Source of the DNA: Symbiodinium natans
Taxonomy: Eukaryota; Sar; Dinophyceae; Suessiales; Symbiodiniaceae
Reading direction: 5' to 3'
DNA length: 62,000 bases
NCBI GenBank assembly: GCA_905221605.1
Contig: CAJNDS010002448.1
Span: 1-62,000 of the forward strand
Every line of letters begins with the position of its first letter. Within the stretch, counting starts at the first letter, position 1. Shown piece after piece: positions 22,161 to 34,901 of the stretch. The position numbers and the translations under genes were made by a program. The notes beneath the pieces are model-generated. The model was not told where the DNA came from and did not search any database. It saw only the letters and a program-made list of their open reading frames with translations.

Positions 22161-22606
22161 AACCGTCCTTTTCTTTTGGCACCGGGGCGGCTGCTATGTA
22201 GCAGCCCCATGAATCGAGTCACTACACTTTATCTGGATTCTGGTAGCTCGACGGTGTGCGGCGTGACCAGTGCCCACTTCGCAGTACCCAAGACATGATC
22301 TTCTTCCGCTTTTTACTACTGATGCTATTGCTCAGGGAAAGCTGGATCAAATTATGGTTCGCCAGATATGTGTGACTTCGGAAATCGAAATAAGGGGGAC
22401 GACAAAGGACAGCGACCCTGAAATCCCGTCGCAGCCCGCAACTTGCACATGTATGCCGTGTCCTAACTTTCGAGCTCTCAATGTTTTGCTCCCCCTGGCT
22501 ACTTTGATGTTGTCCAGTAAATAAAGCAAGTAGCAAAAGCCACCCTATACCCTAAACCCTAGACCCTAAACCTAAACCACGCCTTCTCAACCCCAAAAAA
22601 AGAGAC

Positions 22607-23600
22607 CTGAGCAGAGTGGCGAGGCTGGACTCGCCCTCGAGCACTGCCAAGGCTTCCTTCAAGCCTTGCGCCACACCCAGCGTGGGCCATGACCCTAAAG
22701 GTCCATGTACCGAATTAGGGAATACTTGGGCCTTAAAGTACTTTCTGAAAAGGGACTTTGGGGCCCAAGTATGAAAAGGTACATGGAGGCCTTATAATCC
22801 CCCGAACCAACCCTATGCAGGGCCAAAGGGGTTTTCGGGTAGAATAGCCCATGCAGGATGGGAGAGGAATGAAGTAACTGAAGGGTCCTTTAATAATTCG
22901 AATTGGGTTTTAGGGGTTCTGATAGCATAAAATTGATTAGTAACTATTCCGACCCCTCTATTAAATGAAAGCAGAGCGCTGGTCAGAAGCTCGCGATGAA
23001 GGGTTTCTGTTGCAGCGGGGCTTGGGGGGGTTGGGAGGGTTAAGGGTTCAGGGTTGGAGTTTTCGCTGGCGAGTGGGTGCGGCGCCTAAAGGGCTTTGAG
23101 GCAAGTGTTCTTGAAGGGCCTGCGGTCTTTGCGGACATCGGAAGCTTGCGACTCTTCGCGGATATGCCAAAGCACGTGCTCTCGCCCCGGCCTTCAATCT
23201 CGCGCTTTCTTCGCTGCAAGATGTCTTCGCGAGTGACCTTCTTCTCGCAGCGCTGCTTCACTTGGGCATAGTACCTCGGCACCGGGAAAGCTATAGCTGA
23301 CGAGAAGTCGCAGGCCCCCAAGCCCCGAATCATGAAAGTCGATGTGAAGATACCTCAGCAACAACACCATTTGGACGGGGCGCCAAGGGTCATATGCAAG
23401 CACACAGCTCAACAACATAATTTCACAATGCGCAGAATCGGGCGCGCGCAGCATGCGGAGGCATGTTCGCCATTGCATACACTACACTGATGATATATGT
23501 ATTTTCGCGTATACACATATTTCCATATACTATGTATATGCACTATATATATATATATATGCACATGCACGATATACATACATATATATATATATGTACG

Positions 23601-23632
<32 letters not shown>

Positions 23633-26600
23633 TATGTATAGGATAGAAAGCTGCTCAGGATCTGGGTTGCAGCTCGTCAACTGGGAACACACACAACAGG
23701 AACCTGCCTTTTTTGTATTGGGAGCTGCAAAAGAAGCTTGAAGGCTCTCGCCTTTCAAGCAGTCGCGCAGAGTCTGCTTGAAGACCCTCCAGATACCGCT
23801 TCTTGCATCCGGAGGTTTTTGGGGTGTTGCCAGAAACTAATCCCTTTAATCCCTAAACCCCAAGACTCCTGAATCAGGAGGTAAATTGACCAGAGTGCTC
23901 CTCCAGTGGCTCCAACTCGTTCTTTGCAGCCTCCAAGTCTGCCTTCAGCCTCCTGACCTGCGGGCCAACTTGCTGGTCTAGGGCTTATAGGGTTTGGGGA
24001 TGCTGAGTCACCAAGAAACTCGCCTTCCGCTACTTCTATTGGCGGCGCGATCATGGCATGTAGGGTTTACGGCACAGGTACTTCCTTTGTTCCTGTTAAC
24101 TTGAGGCTTTGGGGTGTTTATGGAGGGCTTCGGATTTTGTGGCGGGCCGGCTTTTGTTTCGTTCGCGCTTGCAAGCTTCCCAAAGGATTCGGAACTCTAA
24201 GGACTCGAATGTGCTCTCTGAAAAACAGAGCTCTCCTGAAACATCCCTCGGTAACTTACCGAAACCAGGTTGCATGGTGTAAATGTTGGGGGTCTAGGAG
24301 CTGACAGCTTTAGAGGGACAAAGAGGAGAAAGTGGGGTGTAAGGATGAGAAAGAGATACCGAAAACAAAGTGGCAAAGGACTGTAGAACAGATGTGCGGT
24401 CCCGGAGGGGTCGCACTCTCTTCTGACTTCTGTTTACTTCTTACCCAGGCAAGCCTGCGGACACTGGAAGAAGTCGTCGCAAAAGCACAACAGACATGCC
24501 ACGAGCACATACGTGCATGGTCACCCGAAACAGCACCGCAATCCTTGCCCAATGCAAGCCCTGATCACTTGGGAACTGCCGTAGGAGTTGCCATGACTAA
24601 GACTAGCAAAGAGCAGAGCCACGAACAACGGGGCTCACTACTCATTTGTTTTTCTTTATTATTAATTTTTTTTTGGGGGGGGGTCTCTACTTCCCATCAC
24701 CTCGTTGTCGGCTGCCGCCACCTCCCGCTCGTTGCGCTTGACATCGAGCTCCTTGCAAAAGGCTGAAGGGATGTTCGTGACGCGTGGGCGACTTTGCATT
24801 TGGTACCTTGGCACCAAATGGACCGTCAGATACTCTATACTACTATCATGTCACATACCCTATACTACTGTTTCTCCTATACTAAGGGTATATGAACCCT
24901 AAACCCTAAAATTGGGGGTCATATGCCCTATACTTGCTATTCGGATCATATGAACCCTAAACCCTTTTAGGGTTCCTTTGGCCCCCAAGGTAGCGGAAGG
25001 CTCGCCTTTTTACGGCTCCGCAAGGTTCTCGGTGCTTCTTGCAGTTCGTCACTCTCCTCGGCCACCTGTCTCTCCAAGAAGCAGGCCCCGAAACCCTAAA
25101 CCCTAAACCCCATACACCCTAAACCCTAAACCCTAAACCCTGTAATCCCTATGGGTCGAAGCCTGTCTGGCCCGAGTGAACCTAGAACCCAAGAAGCCTT
25201 CAAGCCCACGCTCCGAATCTTGGACTCTGAACACTTCGGCCGCTCCTTCTGCTTCTGCAGGATCAAGCTCCTTATTCGCTGGAGGCGTGCTTCTCGGAAC
25301 TGGGAAAAAGAGGTGAAGCTTTTGAAAAACAATACATAGAAGTAGCGGTGGCTGCATAAAGAGAAGTGTATTGAAAGAGGTCTCCTGCTTATCATCTCAA
25401 GAGATGAACCAAGGTTAACGTCCATCACCTCTTTAGCAGGCCTAGGGGCTGCTTCAGCAACTCGCGCTGCTCCGCCTCGTCGTCGCTCGCCTGCGCGCAA
25501 AAAAGGGGTCACAGTCTCACAGTAGCGTCTTCTCTAACCGAGATGAACATAATCTCAGCGTTTTGATGTCAACTTGACAAGCTTAAAAGGCCGACAGCTT
25601 CCGAAAGTCTTGCTGTGCCATGTGGGGGAATTGCAAGATGAGTTGCGCAACCACTGTGAGGGAAGCAGGGGAGAAAAACATCGTGGGGTGATGCCGGTGA
25701 TGCCAGCAGCTCTGCAAGAGAAGACAACCCTACGAGACCCTAAACACCTCAGAGAAACCTTGCGAAGCCGCGGGCTGGCAAAATTGCTCTCGGAGCGCGC
25801 CCGAACATGAGAACCTGCATACCCTGAACTGCATGCATTCCACTACACCAAGTCCTGTCACAAACTTGTATTTCCCTGACCCTGACAGGATGACTTAGAT
25901 GCTTGGTGCCGTAATTATGTCTCAGACTGCCTCAGATGAAGTAAGAATATGGGGGCTGGGATGATGCGAGCAACTATAGGCTCCCGCAGAACTGAGAACT
26001 CAAATCTACTCGAACCATTTACGGGGCCTGGGTGTCTAGCTGCGCCAGGTTCTTGGCAAGCTCAGATTCACACATCCTCGGCTGTGGGCAGGCATACGAG
26101 ATCCGGGCAACTATTTGGGGCTCTACTTGAGGGGTAACCAACAGCAGGCGAACCTGACGCCATTGTCTTCCGCATATTCGGAAGGGTAGACAAACACTCT
26201 AGACAGGCCCCGGGTACACCCTTTCCTCCGCTCCCCCACCGCAGCTAAATGATTCATGGCGGAGTTGCTCCAGCACTTGGATGATGCTCCTCAGCCGCCA
26301 AGATGTTCTGGGAGGTCTTGGGGGGGGGGGGGGTGCAGGCTTTGGGATGTCAGCGCCAGCGCCAGCTGTGCAAGGATGGACGCCCTGCCGCCTCAAGCGC
26401 CCTACCGTGCGCCTAATGACCATTGCAGTAGCCTTGCTCTGGGTCTGCACCCTATGGCCTGCGCACTCCAGATCCAGCCAAGGTGCGTCCCTGCATCAAT
26501 GCTCGGCGCGTGTTGCTTGGGCACCGGTGGTGGAGGTGCCATGGCCGCAACCTTCCAGGGTGTTTGGGGCCCATATGGTGCATCGTCCTTTATGAATCGA

Positions 26601-29600
26601 GGGGTCCTGTCGTGGTATTAGAACAAAGACGGCATGCCACCGGCCAGAGGGTGTCCCCCAAACCCCACCTCCACAACCCCATACTTTTTGCGTGAGATCT
26701 TGTTCTAGATGTCCTTTACCAAGACTCGGCAATCTTCTAGAAGCCCGCACTTAGGACCCAGGCTGTTTTGTGCTCACATAAGCCCCCTCGTAATCCTCGA
26801 GATCTCCTAGAGAAGCGACGCCCGACCTGGAGGGCTGCGACAGCCTGGGCCGCCCTCTCACCCAGGGAGTCCTGGGGCCAACTGCTTCGGTTCGGGGAGG
26901 CTTTAGGGTGCCATCTACCCTTTCAGAGATACCCTATGAAAAACCCCTAATTTCTGGGGAAAGACTTGTGAGTAGCACTTTTTCAAGGCTGAACCCTATG
27001 AGGGAAGAGAAGGTGGACTGTGGGGGTGAGGCTTGGTGGCGTAGGGAGCTCTTTGTCGATCTCTGTTGTTTGCGAGGGGAGGAGAGGAGCAGGGGTTGCA
27101 AGATACTTAGCAGCGACTTGGGGAGGGTGCATTCCGAGATGACAGGGTCTTCCGAGCTCTGTGGGCTAGGAGTGGCCCGGTGCAACTCACCAGAAACTTT
27201 GATATGACTGTGATGATTACGTGTATTATCATGACTGTAAGTCTCATTGCGGTGCTACTGTATTGCTGTTATCATGCGTCTGATGACGATAACTGCTACT
27301 ATTATAACTACTACGACTAATAATAATAATAAATAGTAATAGTAGTGATCATAGTAACAATAGTGATAATTCTAATAATCGTAGAAATCATAATAATAAT
27401 CATAATGAGAGTACTAGTAGAGTATACTTGCAAATTTCAGCTTGTTCTTGCTTGCATCTTATTGTATTCCTCAAACCAGAAGGGTCCAGCCTCAAAATTG
27501 CTGACGTTGGGGGTTTAGGGTTCAGGGTTTCATTAGGGTTTAGGGTTTAGGGCTTAGGGAGAAAGCAAGGGGGCTGGCTGCGCAGAGTCTTCCTTTTCAA
27601 GGCGACCCCTCCGAGAGCAAAGCTCCAGATGTCCAGACGTAGGGTAATAGGACAGGGGTTTAGAAATTCAGATCAAGGCTGAATACTTCACTCAACCTTA
27701 AATTGTAAGTATTGTTGCGACTATCACTACAGTCAATCTACTGCTACTATTTCCATACTAGTAAATCTTGTTAAGCAAGACCCAGCAGCTCTGACTTGGG
27801 ACGCCATTCCTGTTATCTTGGGGCTGGGACCTGTGAGAAACCAGGAACCCCATGGCTAGACAACACCGGTGTAGAGTCGATTCTTCTGCGCTTGCGCCAG
27901 GTCCTGGAGCGCATGAACAGAAGTCATGATGGCATGGTTCTAGCACTCCTTGCCAAACCACACAAGGGCCAAACGGTCTCAAGCTTGGGGAGACAAGCTA
28001 CACAACCTTGACAGGTGTAAGAGCAAGTCACACCCCTACCTCCAAACTTGCCGGAGCAGTGCTTGGATATGGGGTGAATTCAGCTCAGCTGATGTCGCAC
28101 AGCACTGCTGTCACCGCCACACACAGGATCACCCCATGTAACCACAGACCCATCGCCAACAATGGCGGCAAAAGCGTGCCACGTGGCCTGGACTTGCTGC
28201 ACGTTCCTGAGCTGATTTCGAACGGCACTGCTGTCGCCACCTGATTCCGGATGACCCCATGTGACCACAGATCCATCGTCAAGGATGGCGGCAAAAGCGA
28301 TGTCGGTGGCTTGGATTTGCTGCACGTTCTTGAGCTGATCTCGCACGGCACTGCTGTCGCCACCGAATCTTGGATCACCCCATGTGACCACGGATCCAAC
28401 GCCAAGGATCGCAGCGAAAGCGCCGTCGCCGGTGGCGCGGATTTGCTGCACGTTCTTGAGCTGATCTCGCACGGCATTGCTGTCTTCATGGCCTTCCGCA
28501 TCGCCCCATGTGACAACGGATCCATCGCCAAGCACGGCAGCAAAAGTTCTTGCGCCGGCTTGGATTTGCCGCACGTTCTTGAGCTGATTTTGCACAGCAG
28601 TGCTGTCACCACCATTATCAGGATCACCCCACGTAACTGCAGATCCATCGCCAACAATGGCGGCAACAGCAAATTCGGTAGCCTGGAGCTGCTGCACGTT
28701 CTTGAGCCGATCTCGCACGGCACTGCTGTTCCCACCTGCATCTCCCCATGTGATGACGGATCCATCGCCAAGGACGGCGGCAAAAGCAAAGGTGGCCGCG
28801 TAGATTTGCTGCACGTTCTTGAGCTGATCTCGAACGGCGGTGCTGTCGCCACCTGATTCACCCCACGTAACCACCGATCCATCGCCAACGATGGCGGCAA
28901 AAGCGCGGTTGGCGCCCTGGATTTGCTGCACGTTCTTGAGTTGATCTCGCACAGCACTGCTGTCGCCACCACATTCCGGCTTGCCCCATGTGACCACAGA
29001 TCCATCGCCCAGAATGGCGGCAAAAGCCCAGCCGGTGGCCTGGATGTGCTGCACGTTCTTCAGCTGATCTTGCACGGCTGCGCTGTTGCCACCACATTCC
29101 GGATCGCCCCACGTGACCACAGATCCATCGCCAAGGATGGCAGCAAAAGCACTACCTGTGCTTGACAGCCGAGGCTTTCGCACCTGCAGCAACAACGAGT
29201 CACCTTTCCGCAGCCTTGCCTTTTTGACTGTTGCTGTTCCATCCAGAATTTCGCCTGAAGCGCTCACTAACAGACCCCGCTTGACTCCCAGAGCCTCTTG
29301 CGCACTTCGTGTCAAAGTCTCCACTAACGTTTCTGGGGTTGCGTCCAGCGAAACTGCCCTCCCACTTAGCAGGCTCACGTCGACACTCACAGACATAGTA
29401 ACAACAACAATAATAAGAACAATACTGGTGATAATCAACATACTGGTAATGATAGTATAACAGTAGTACTTAATAGCAACAATCATCAACAATAAGAATA
29501 CTCAGAAAAAACACTAATAAGAAAGCAAATCCGAACCCACGGCGGGCGCAAGCATGGCTCTTGCAACACTCTCTCCTGTGCTGACTATGCAAGCAAAGAA

Positions 29601-32600
29601 TGACGGCCTGTGCACTAGGAAGTGCTAATGCACCACTGATACTGTTGTAATCTTGTGTGCCATTGTATGTCTAGATGCTGACACTAGATTGCATTGCATT
29701 GCGTTCTTTTGCAACATATTTTTCAACAGCTATAGACTTGCATGTTGGGAGATGGCTAAAGTAGCAATGGTGCCTTGTCAGTCATAACGGCTCTGGCGAC
29801 TGCAACCAGGACAACATCATAACTTATAGCAACCCTAAACCCTAAACCCAAAACACAGTTTTCAGTTGCTGTCCCGGGTCCAAATGCACAAGAAACTTTG
29901 TAACCCGAAGAAGAGTACTTATATGAAGGGCAGAAGCAATCATAAACAGTCATAGGAACTGTTACTATGCGTAACCCTATTTCCAGACCCTACACACAGG
30001 CCTTGAGCTCACCTGCACATTATGCAAGAAGCAGTATGTATAAACACCAATATGATTATCAACATATCATATTACTAAATTTTAGTATTGTTAATCCGCG
30101 AATACTATATGGCTACTGTTTTGTTACTATATTCTTACTACTGTGTTATTATCATTACTACGATGTTACACGTTCTGACCGATATGTTCATCATCATTCT
30201 CATTCTTGTATCAAGAGTGCGAGATTACTCTTTCTAGCCCAGTAACCGTACCATCATAAGGGCACCCTTTTTTCGGTTGGGTACTTTACAGGGGGACCTT
30301 GAACCAAACAAATGGTAAAGGGTACCACTGGGCTTGCTGTATCATTATTGTTTCGAGCATTAATATGATGTCATAATTCTGTGATTTTGATTATGATTAT
30401 TGTTATTATGACCAATATGATCATTAATTATCAATATTGTTATTGATGCTGTAGCCTTACCACCACATTATCAGAGACGTGAGCTGCGGGGCCAGCCTTG
30501 AAAGCCTAAGGACGCCTAAACCCTAAACCCTAACCCCGAAACCCTAAACCCCAAGAACCCCAAACCCTAAACCCCTAAACCCTGAACCCCAAACCCTAAG
30601 CCCTAAACCCTAATTTATAAACCCCAAGAACCCCAAATGCCAGCCTCGCACGCCTTTCCCACCCCACCTGGCCTCGCTAGCCGACTCAGACACTTCCGGC
30701 ACTTCGCTCACGCTACCTGCCTGGCACAGATGGGTTTGGGACTGTCTTCCTAGGATGGCCCGTAAAAGCCCTCTGAAAATATTCCTGACTATGATCCTCT
30801 TCAACCCAATAAGGGGAAATACAAAATGTCCCAAGGGCCGACCGAGCTTCCGATATTCACTGGAGTCGAAAAGAATCGGGTTTGATGGGTGCAACTTGCG
30901 CAACTTCCTATTCTCGAAAGAACAAGGCAGGCTCTTCCACCCGAGCCCTCAGCCCTCGGAGTCCCCTACCACCCCCAAATGCGCGGCAAAAGGAACTTGC
31001 AGAACAAAAACCCTAAACCCTATAAACTATCAACCCTAAACCCTATACCCTAAACCCTAAACCCTAAACCCTAAGCCCTCCCTGCCTCGGAGGCCGTGGT
31101 GGTCGCCTCGTCCAGGCCCATGGACTCGGCCATCAATGCCAGCTCCTAGGGGGTTAAAAAGGTAGAAAAGAGTGTAATTCTGCTACTAACAGTCCTTAGT
31201 AGGGAATATGGTATCCCCTAGTAGAATCCCAATTAAAGACGCTGCTTGTATAAGGGGGAACATCCCAAGTTTATTGCTTGGATTGCTTAGGGGCTTGGGA
31301 GAGGTTGGTGAGTTACTTCTAGCACGGCGGAAGCGGTACTGACCCTTGGCCATCGGACGTCTCTCACTCCCCTCAAGATGCACACACGCATGCATGCGTT
31401 ATGTACACTGACAATTATTGGTTGTAATTGCTTTGCAAAACAACTCACTACCCTCCAGAACGTGCAATTTGTAGCCCGTCTTACGCTGCGGGCCTTGTGC
31501 GGACTGGCTTTCTCGAAGGGCTGCTGAGCGACCTGCACCAGGGTTTGGACCGGCGCGTGCGAATCAGTGCGCTTGCCGGTTTAGCCCCAAGCCGAATTAT
31601 GCTCTCTGAATGTTCTTGCAGGGTGCTGCATGGTAGTGTGCTGCTCAGACGACGAGCGTGGAAACTTGGGATGTTCCCCCCTAGACTAACAATCCTCAAT
31701 AGGGATTACAGTAGTTAGATTATTATCCCTATTCGGGACCATTAGTATAAGGGGGGAACCTCCCAAAACACACCTCCGCCGAGACTCCCAATCCCCTTCA
31801 AGAATTTCAATTTCCTTTGGGGGCCCTCCTTGTGAGATGATGTTGAAGCTGCACCATGAGCCCGATACTTGACGGGATAAAGATGGGGACCCTCCTATGA
31901 ACCAGCCTATAATGTGACTCTTGTGGGTGCTCTCTCTCCTCTCTTCTTTTGCTTGGGGGGAACGACCTCAGTGCTACTGAGGGCCTGGATTTTCCTGGAG
32001 GCCAGGAGCCTCAGGACTTGGAGGCCCAAACCACAAGCCATGAGCCGCCAGAAGACGTACAAAAAACCAACCCTGAACCCGAAGTCAACCCTAAAGAGGT
32101 TCGGGGCTCAGGGCTTCTAAGGGAATTCGGTGCTTCATGTCCCCCTATAGTAAACTCTTCCCAAAAGCAGAATCATACGGACAATAATGAAAAATATATA
32201 CATGGCTTGCAAACCCCGAGGCCCCTAAGCCCTTCTTAAGAGGAACCTCTTGATTCGCAGTGAAGCCGGAAGCCGTCTGAAGAAGCGACTGCTTGGAGCC
32301 TTCGTGTCCGGGGAGGCTCGTTATGCCCCATACAAACCCCTCGACAAGGGCCCTTTATAGGGAAGGGTTTAGGGTGTAGGTTTTAGCTTTTAGGGGTAGG
32401 GTGCAGGGTTGAAGGTTTGATTGTGGGGACTATCAGGCTCAGTAGCCCATCCTGCTATTCTCCGAAGGGTTCTAGCCCACCAAAGGCCCAAAAACATCCA
32501 AAGGGAAACCCTGAACCCGAAACCCCAAACTCCTAGACCCTGAACCCAAAGCAAGGTTCGGGCGAGCCTCGGTGCCCCCGCAAGTCGGGAGAACAGCGGT

Positions 32601-34901
32601 ACCCCGTTTTGGGGGGCTTAGGGAATCCTAGCTCTTTAAAGGGGGATGGGGGGGGGGGGGGGGGCGGGCTCCTCGAAGGGAACTCTATAATTAAGCCCTA
32701 GATCCGCATTGAGATTGCCCCTAGTCGCTCTAGCTCTCTCTGTGTCTCTCTCTCTCTCTCTCTCTGCCGTGCCATCCCTGAGGGGCTCGCACATCGGCAG
32801 GAAAAAGCAGGGATGCGGGGCCTAACGAAGGGCACGCCTTTTGCTTCTTAGAAGCCGGCCCCGAATTCCGAGTCCCAAAATTCGGTCTCCGGGCCAGGGA
32901 GATGAATCCGGGTCCCCGGGCCATAGAAGACCTTGAGCTTGTCCATGACAACCCGCACCTGGGATCTGACAGCTGCATCGTGTTGAGGGAAAGGGTCCCA
33001 AAGCCCAAAAAACCTAAAAACATCCCAAAAGAGGTCATGGTTGCAGGTAAGGGCCAAGGCAAGGTATGTGTATATGTAAACATACATACACACATGCGTA
33101 CAAACAAAGGGCGTGCGCTGCTTGTGCATGTATGCATGTATGCATTCATGCATGTATGCCTCTGAGCAAACCTGTCTGTATGTGCTTGTATGACTAGCTA
33201 GATACTGATAGCTACCCTGTTACCCTGCTCGCCTCTATAACTATTCAAACCCTAAAGCCACGTCTGCAACCTAAACCCTAAACCCTAAACCCTAAACTCT
33301 AAACCCTAAACCCTAAAACCTAAACCCTAAACTGAGGGCTCCTCAAAGAAAGACGGCGAGCTGCGGCGTCGAGCCCTTTCTGCAACTCCGCCTTGGAGGA
33401 CTCGATGTTCTGCTTCAAGCCATCCATGGAGCCTTGCACAGGGGGTGAGGCTTTACATGGGGCCTTTTGGAAAGGGGGGTTAGGGGCTTTGAGGCGTTTA
33501 GGGAGCTGGGCGTGTTTTAACGGCTTAAGGGGGGAGGGGTAGATTGAGAAGTTGATGTTTTTTGGACTGGGAGGCAGAGGTGGGACCTGTATGCCTTGCA
33601 CCTGCAGAGACGTTGCTAACATCTTGTAGTTGTGTGCCGTTTTGGGTGTCGAACTTCCAGGCGTTGTACGGAATTGCAGGCAAGAGGCGTGGGGTAACAG
33701 CGCTACGAACCGAAAAAGATTGCAGAAGTATAGCCTGACAGGAGGCATTTGGGCAAGAGTGCTACAATAGCAAAGAGAGACTAAGTATAGAATGGGCGTC
33801 GGGAATTGGTTTCGGGGATGGCTAAGTTAGCGCCCGCCATAGTCACCCCAAACCCTAAACCCTAAACCCTAAACCCTAAACCCTAAACCGCGGCTCCCCT
33901 AAACCCCAACGCTGACTCTTCAGTCGCGCCTGTCATGCTCACCTGCTCCTTGGCCAGAGTCGAAAGCTCCTGATATCCATATGAGGGGTTTAGGGTTTCG
34001 GGTTTCGGGTATGGGGATTGAGGGCCCTTATCGGGTTTGGGGGGTTCGAAGCTCTATCCTGCTCATATAGCTCATCTAGAATCGGGTACCCGAATGATGT
34101 ACGCGGACCGGAGAGACTGTTCTAGAGCCGGGTCTAGGGTCGACTGATACAGACCTTTGATTTTGGGAAGGTGTCAAATACTGCCAGAGCCCCCACATCC
34201 CTGAACTCACCACAGAATCCACCTTCCCAAGAAACTAGGCGCGAATCCATGTTTGGCAGCGCACCGCCTTCCCCCCCCCCCCCCCCGGGCCCCACGCCGC
34301 ACCCGTTGGCCTCACGTTCCTTGTCGATGGCAGCCCCCAGCACCGCTGCCGAGGAACTGGCCTGGTCGATCTCCTGCGAGCACCAAAAAATAGTCATAAG
34401 AACAGAAAAAGGGAGGCTGGGGTTTGAGAGGCTCCGGGCTTCTGGCGATTTCAGGACTCAAGGCATCATAAGCCTCAAACCACATCATGTATGGGTCTTG
34501 GGGCTTGGGGTGCTCACTCCTACGGATCAGGAACGTCCACCCTGACGACCGTGCCACCCTGCCATGGCTTCTTGAAGGATTCTGTAGGACCAGATGGCGC
34601 TGAAACACGATGACTTCGACACAAGAAGAGTCTCAAATGGGTTCTTGGCAGCCTAGGTGCCATGATGCCATAGATGACCACAGCTTCTCCATCATCACAT
34701 CTAATTCGTGTCTATAGCTCCTAAAATGAACCGTAGTATGCGTGCACAACAAAAAAACGGCACAAAAGCAAGGGGGCCCAAAAGGTAAACAGGGATGAGA
34801 ACCTCAACTCAACTCCTCAAAATCCGGCAAACTCCCGGACGAACCACCAAGCCGAGCGGCGGCGCTCACCGTCTTGATGGTGGTCTTCAAGGACTTGATG
34901 C
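22607..34901 (-). CDS. Micro-exon gene for an alpha-helical/coiled-coil protein, 14 phase-compatible exons
   Basis: Exons in 5'-3' order: 34901-34870, 34373-34316, 33969-33943, 33432-33333, 32965-32860, 31532-31485, 31145-31086, 25490-25429, 25318-25210, 25065-25014, 24762-24701, 23957-23891 (or from 23972), 23260-23192, 22694-22607. All 13 junctions can be made phase-compatible, giving about 313 codons rich in Glu, Lys, Ala, Leu and Gln. Sample pieces: IKSLKTTIKT + EIDQASSSAAVLGAAIDKE; SMDGLKQNIESSKAELQKGL; VRVVMDKLKVFYGPGTRIHL; VAQQPFEKASPHKARS + ELALMAESMGLDEATTTASE; ASDDEAEQRELLKQ; REARLQRIRSLILQKQKER; VAEESDELQEAPRTLRS; KELDVKRNEREVAAADNE; VRRLKADLEAAKNELEPLEE; KQRCEKKVTREDILQRRKRE; GLKEALAVLEGESSLATLL. 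Donors are GTGAGC, GTGAGG, GTAAGA, GTGATG and GTAAAA plus some GC. Family unknown; both ends are probably incomplete, and boundary choices leave some freedom. Confidence 0.6.
22697..22793. mobile_element. Introner-like element family I7 flush with an exon
   Basis: AAAGGTCCATGTACC and GGTACATGGAGGCCTT are inverted, with inner ACTTGGGCC / GGCCCAAGT. On the minus strand it ends ...GGTACATGGACCTTTAG, and that TTTAG is the acceptor of exon 22694-22607. Confidence 0.65.
23535..23645. repeat. (TA)n/(TATG) microsatellite
   Basis: Alternating TA/TG repeats; lies in an intron of the helical gene. Confidence 0.95.
25500..28070. other. Intronic interval of the helical gene, no supported exon
   Basis: Plus-strand text at 26390-26590 (RPTVRLMTIAVALLWVCTLW) resembles a signal or membrane segment but has no clear boundaries. 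AT-rich trinucleotides fill 27.2-27.42 kb; heptamers lie near 27.52 kb. Confidence 0.5.
28080..29396 (-). CDS. Ubiquitin-like plus nine RCC1-type repeats, intronless (438 aa)
   Basis: The start is the ATG at 29396-29394 (MSVSVDVSLLSG); the sequence before it is AT-rich trinucleotide repeat and not coding-like. Residues 1 to about 73 form a ubiquitin-like fold start (SGRAVSLDATPETLVETL; then ILDGTATVKKARLRKGDSL). Nine repeats of about 36-40 residues follow. Each has the core FAAILGDGSVVTWGDPECGG and a linker like DSSAVRDQLKNVQQIQAT, as in RCC1/regulator-of-chromosome-condensation propellers. The last repeat is cut short (RHQLS, stop at 28082-28080). UBL-RCC1 proteins of this exact style are very common in Symbiodiniaceae; their role is unknown, though automatic annotation often calls them HERC-like ubiquitin ligases (no HECT domain is present here). 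The gene lies on the same strand as, and inside, the 25.5-31.1 kb intron of the helical gene. Confidence 0.88.
   Translation of the reverse strand: MSVSVDVSLLSGRAVSLDATPETLVETLTRSAQEALGVKRGLLVSASGEILDGTATVKKARLRKGDSLLLQVRKPRLSSTGSAFAAILGDGSVVTWGDPECGGNSAAVQDQLKNVQHIQATGWAFAAILGDGSVVTWGKPECGGDSSAVRDQLKNVQQIQGANRAFAAIVGDGSVVTWGESGGDSTAVRDQLKNVQQIYAATFAFAAVLGDGSVITWGDAGGNSSAVRDRLKNVQQLQATEFAVAAIVGDGSAVTWGDPDNGGDSTAVQNQLKNVRQIQAGARTFAAVLGDGSVVTWGDAEGHEDSNAVRDQLKNVQQIRATGDGAFAAILGVGSVVTWGDPRFGGDSSAVRDQLKNVQQIQATDIAFAAILDDGSVVTWGHPESGGDSSAVRNQLRNVQQVQATWHAFAAIVGDGSVVTWGDPVCGGDSSAVRHQLS
30236..30334. mobile_element. Introner-like element family I4
   Basis: AGCCCAGTAACCGTACC ... GGGTACCACTGGGCT, 99 bp, with inner GGGGGACCTTGAACC shared with the 58.9-kb copy. 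Confidence 0.65.
31180..31269. mobile_element. Introner-like element family I2 (left end degraded) in an intron
   Basis: Right end TATAAGGGGGAACATCCCAAG with the inner AACAGTCCTTAGTAGGGA. Lies in the intron just 5' of exon 31145-31086 of the helical gene. Confidence 0.55.
31665..31766. mobile_element. Introner-like element family I2
   Basis: CTTGGGATGTTCCCCCCTA ... TATAAGGGGGGAACCTCCCAA, about 102 bp, with inner CCTCAATAGGGATTA/TCCCTATTCGGGACCA. Within an intron of the helical gene. Confidence 0.65.
31960..32120 (+). CDS. Acidic, proline-rich open segment, plus strand
   Basis: Reads SATEGLDFPGGQEPQDLEAQ, TTSHEPPEDVQKTNPEPEVN. Possible acceptor GACCTCAG. It falls inside an intron of the minus-strand helical gene. 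Real coding is uncertain. Confidence 0.25.

Noticed and set aside
28085-29023. A 312-codon frame overlapping the UBL-RCC1 gene
   Set aside because: It is the shifted frame of the RCC1 repeats; its own pseudo-repeat arises from the DNA repeat.
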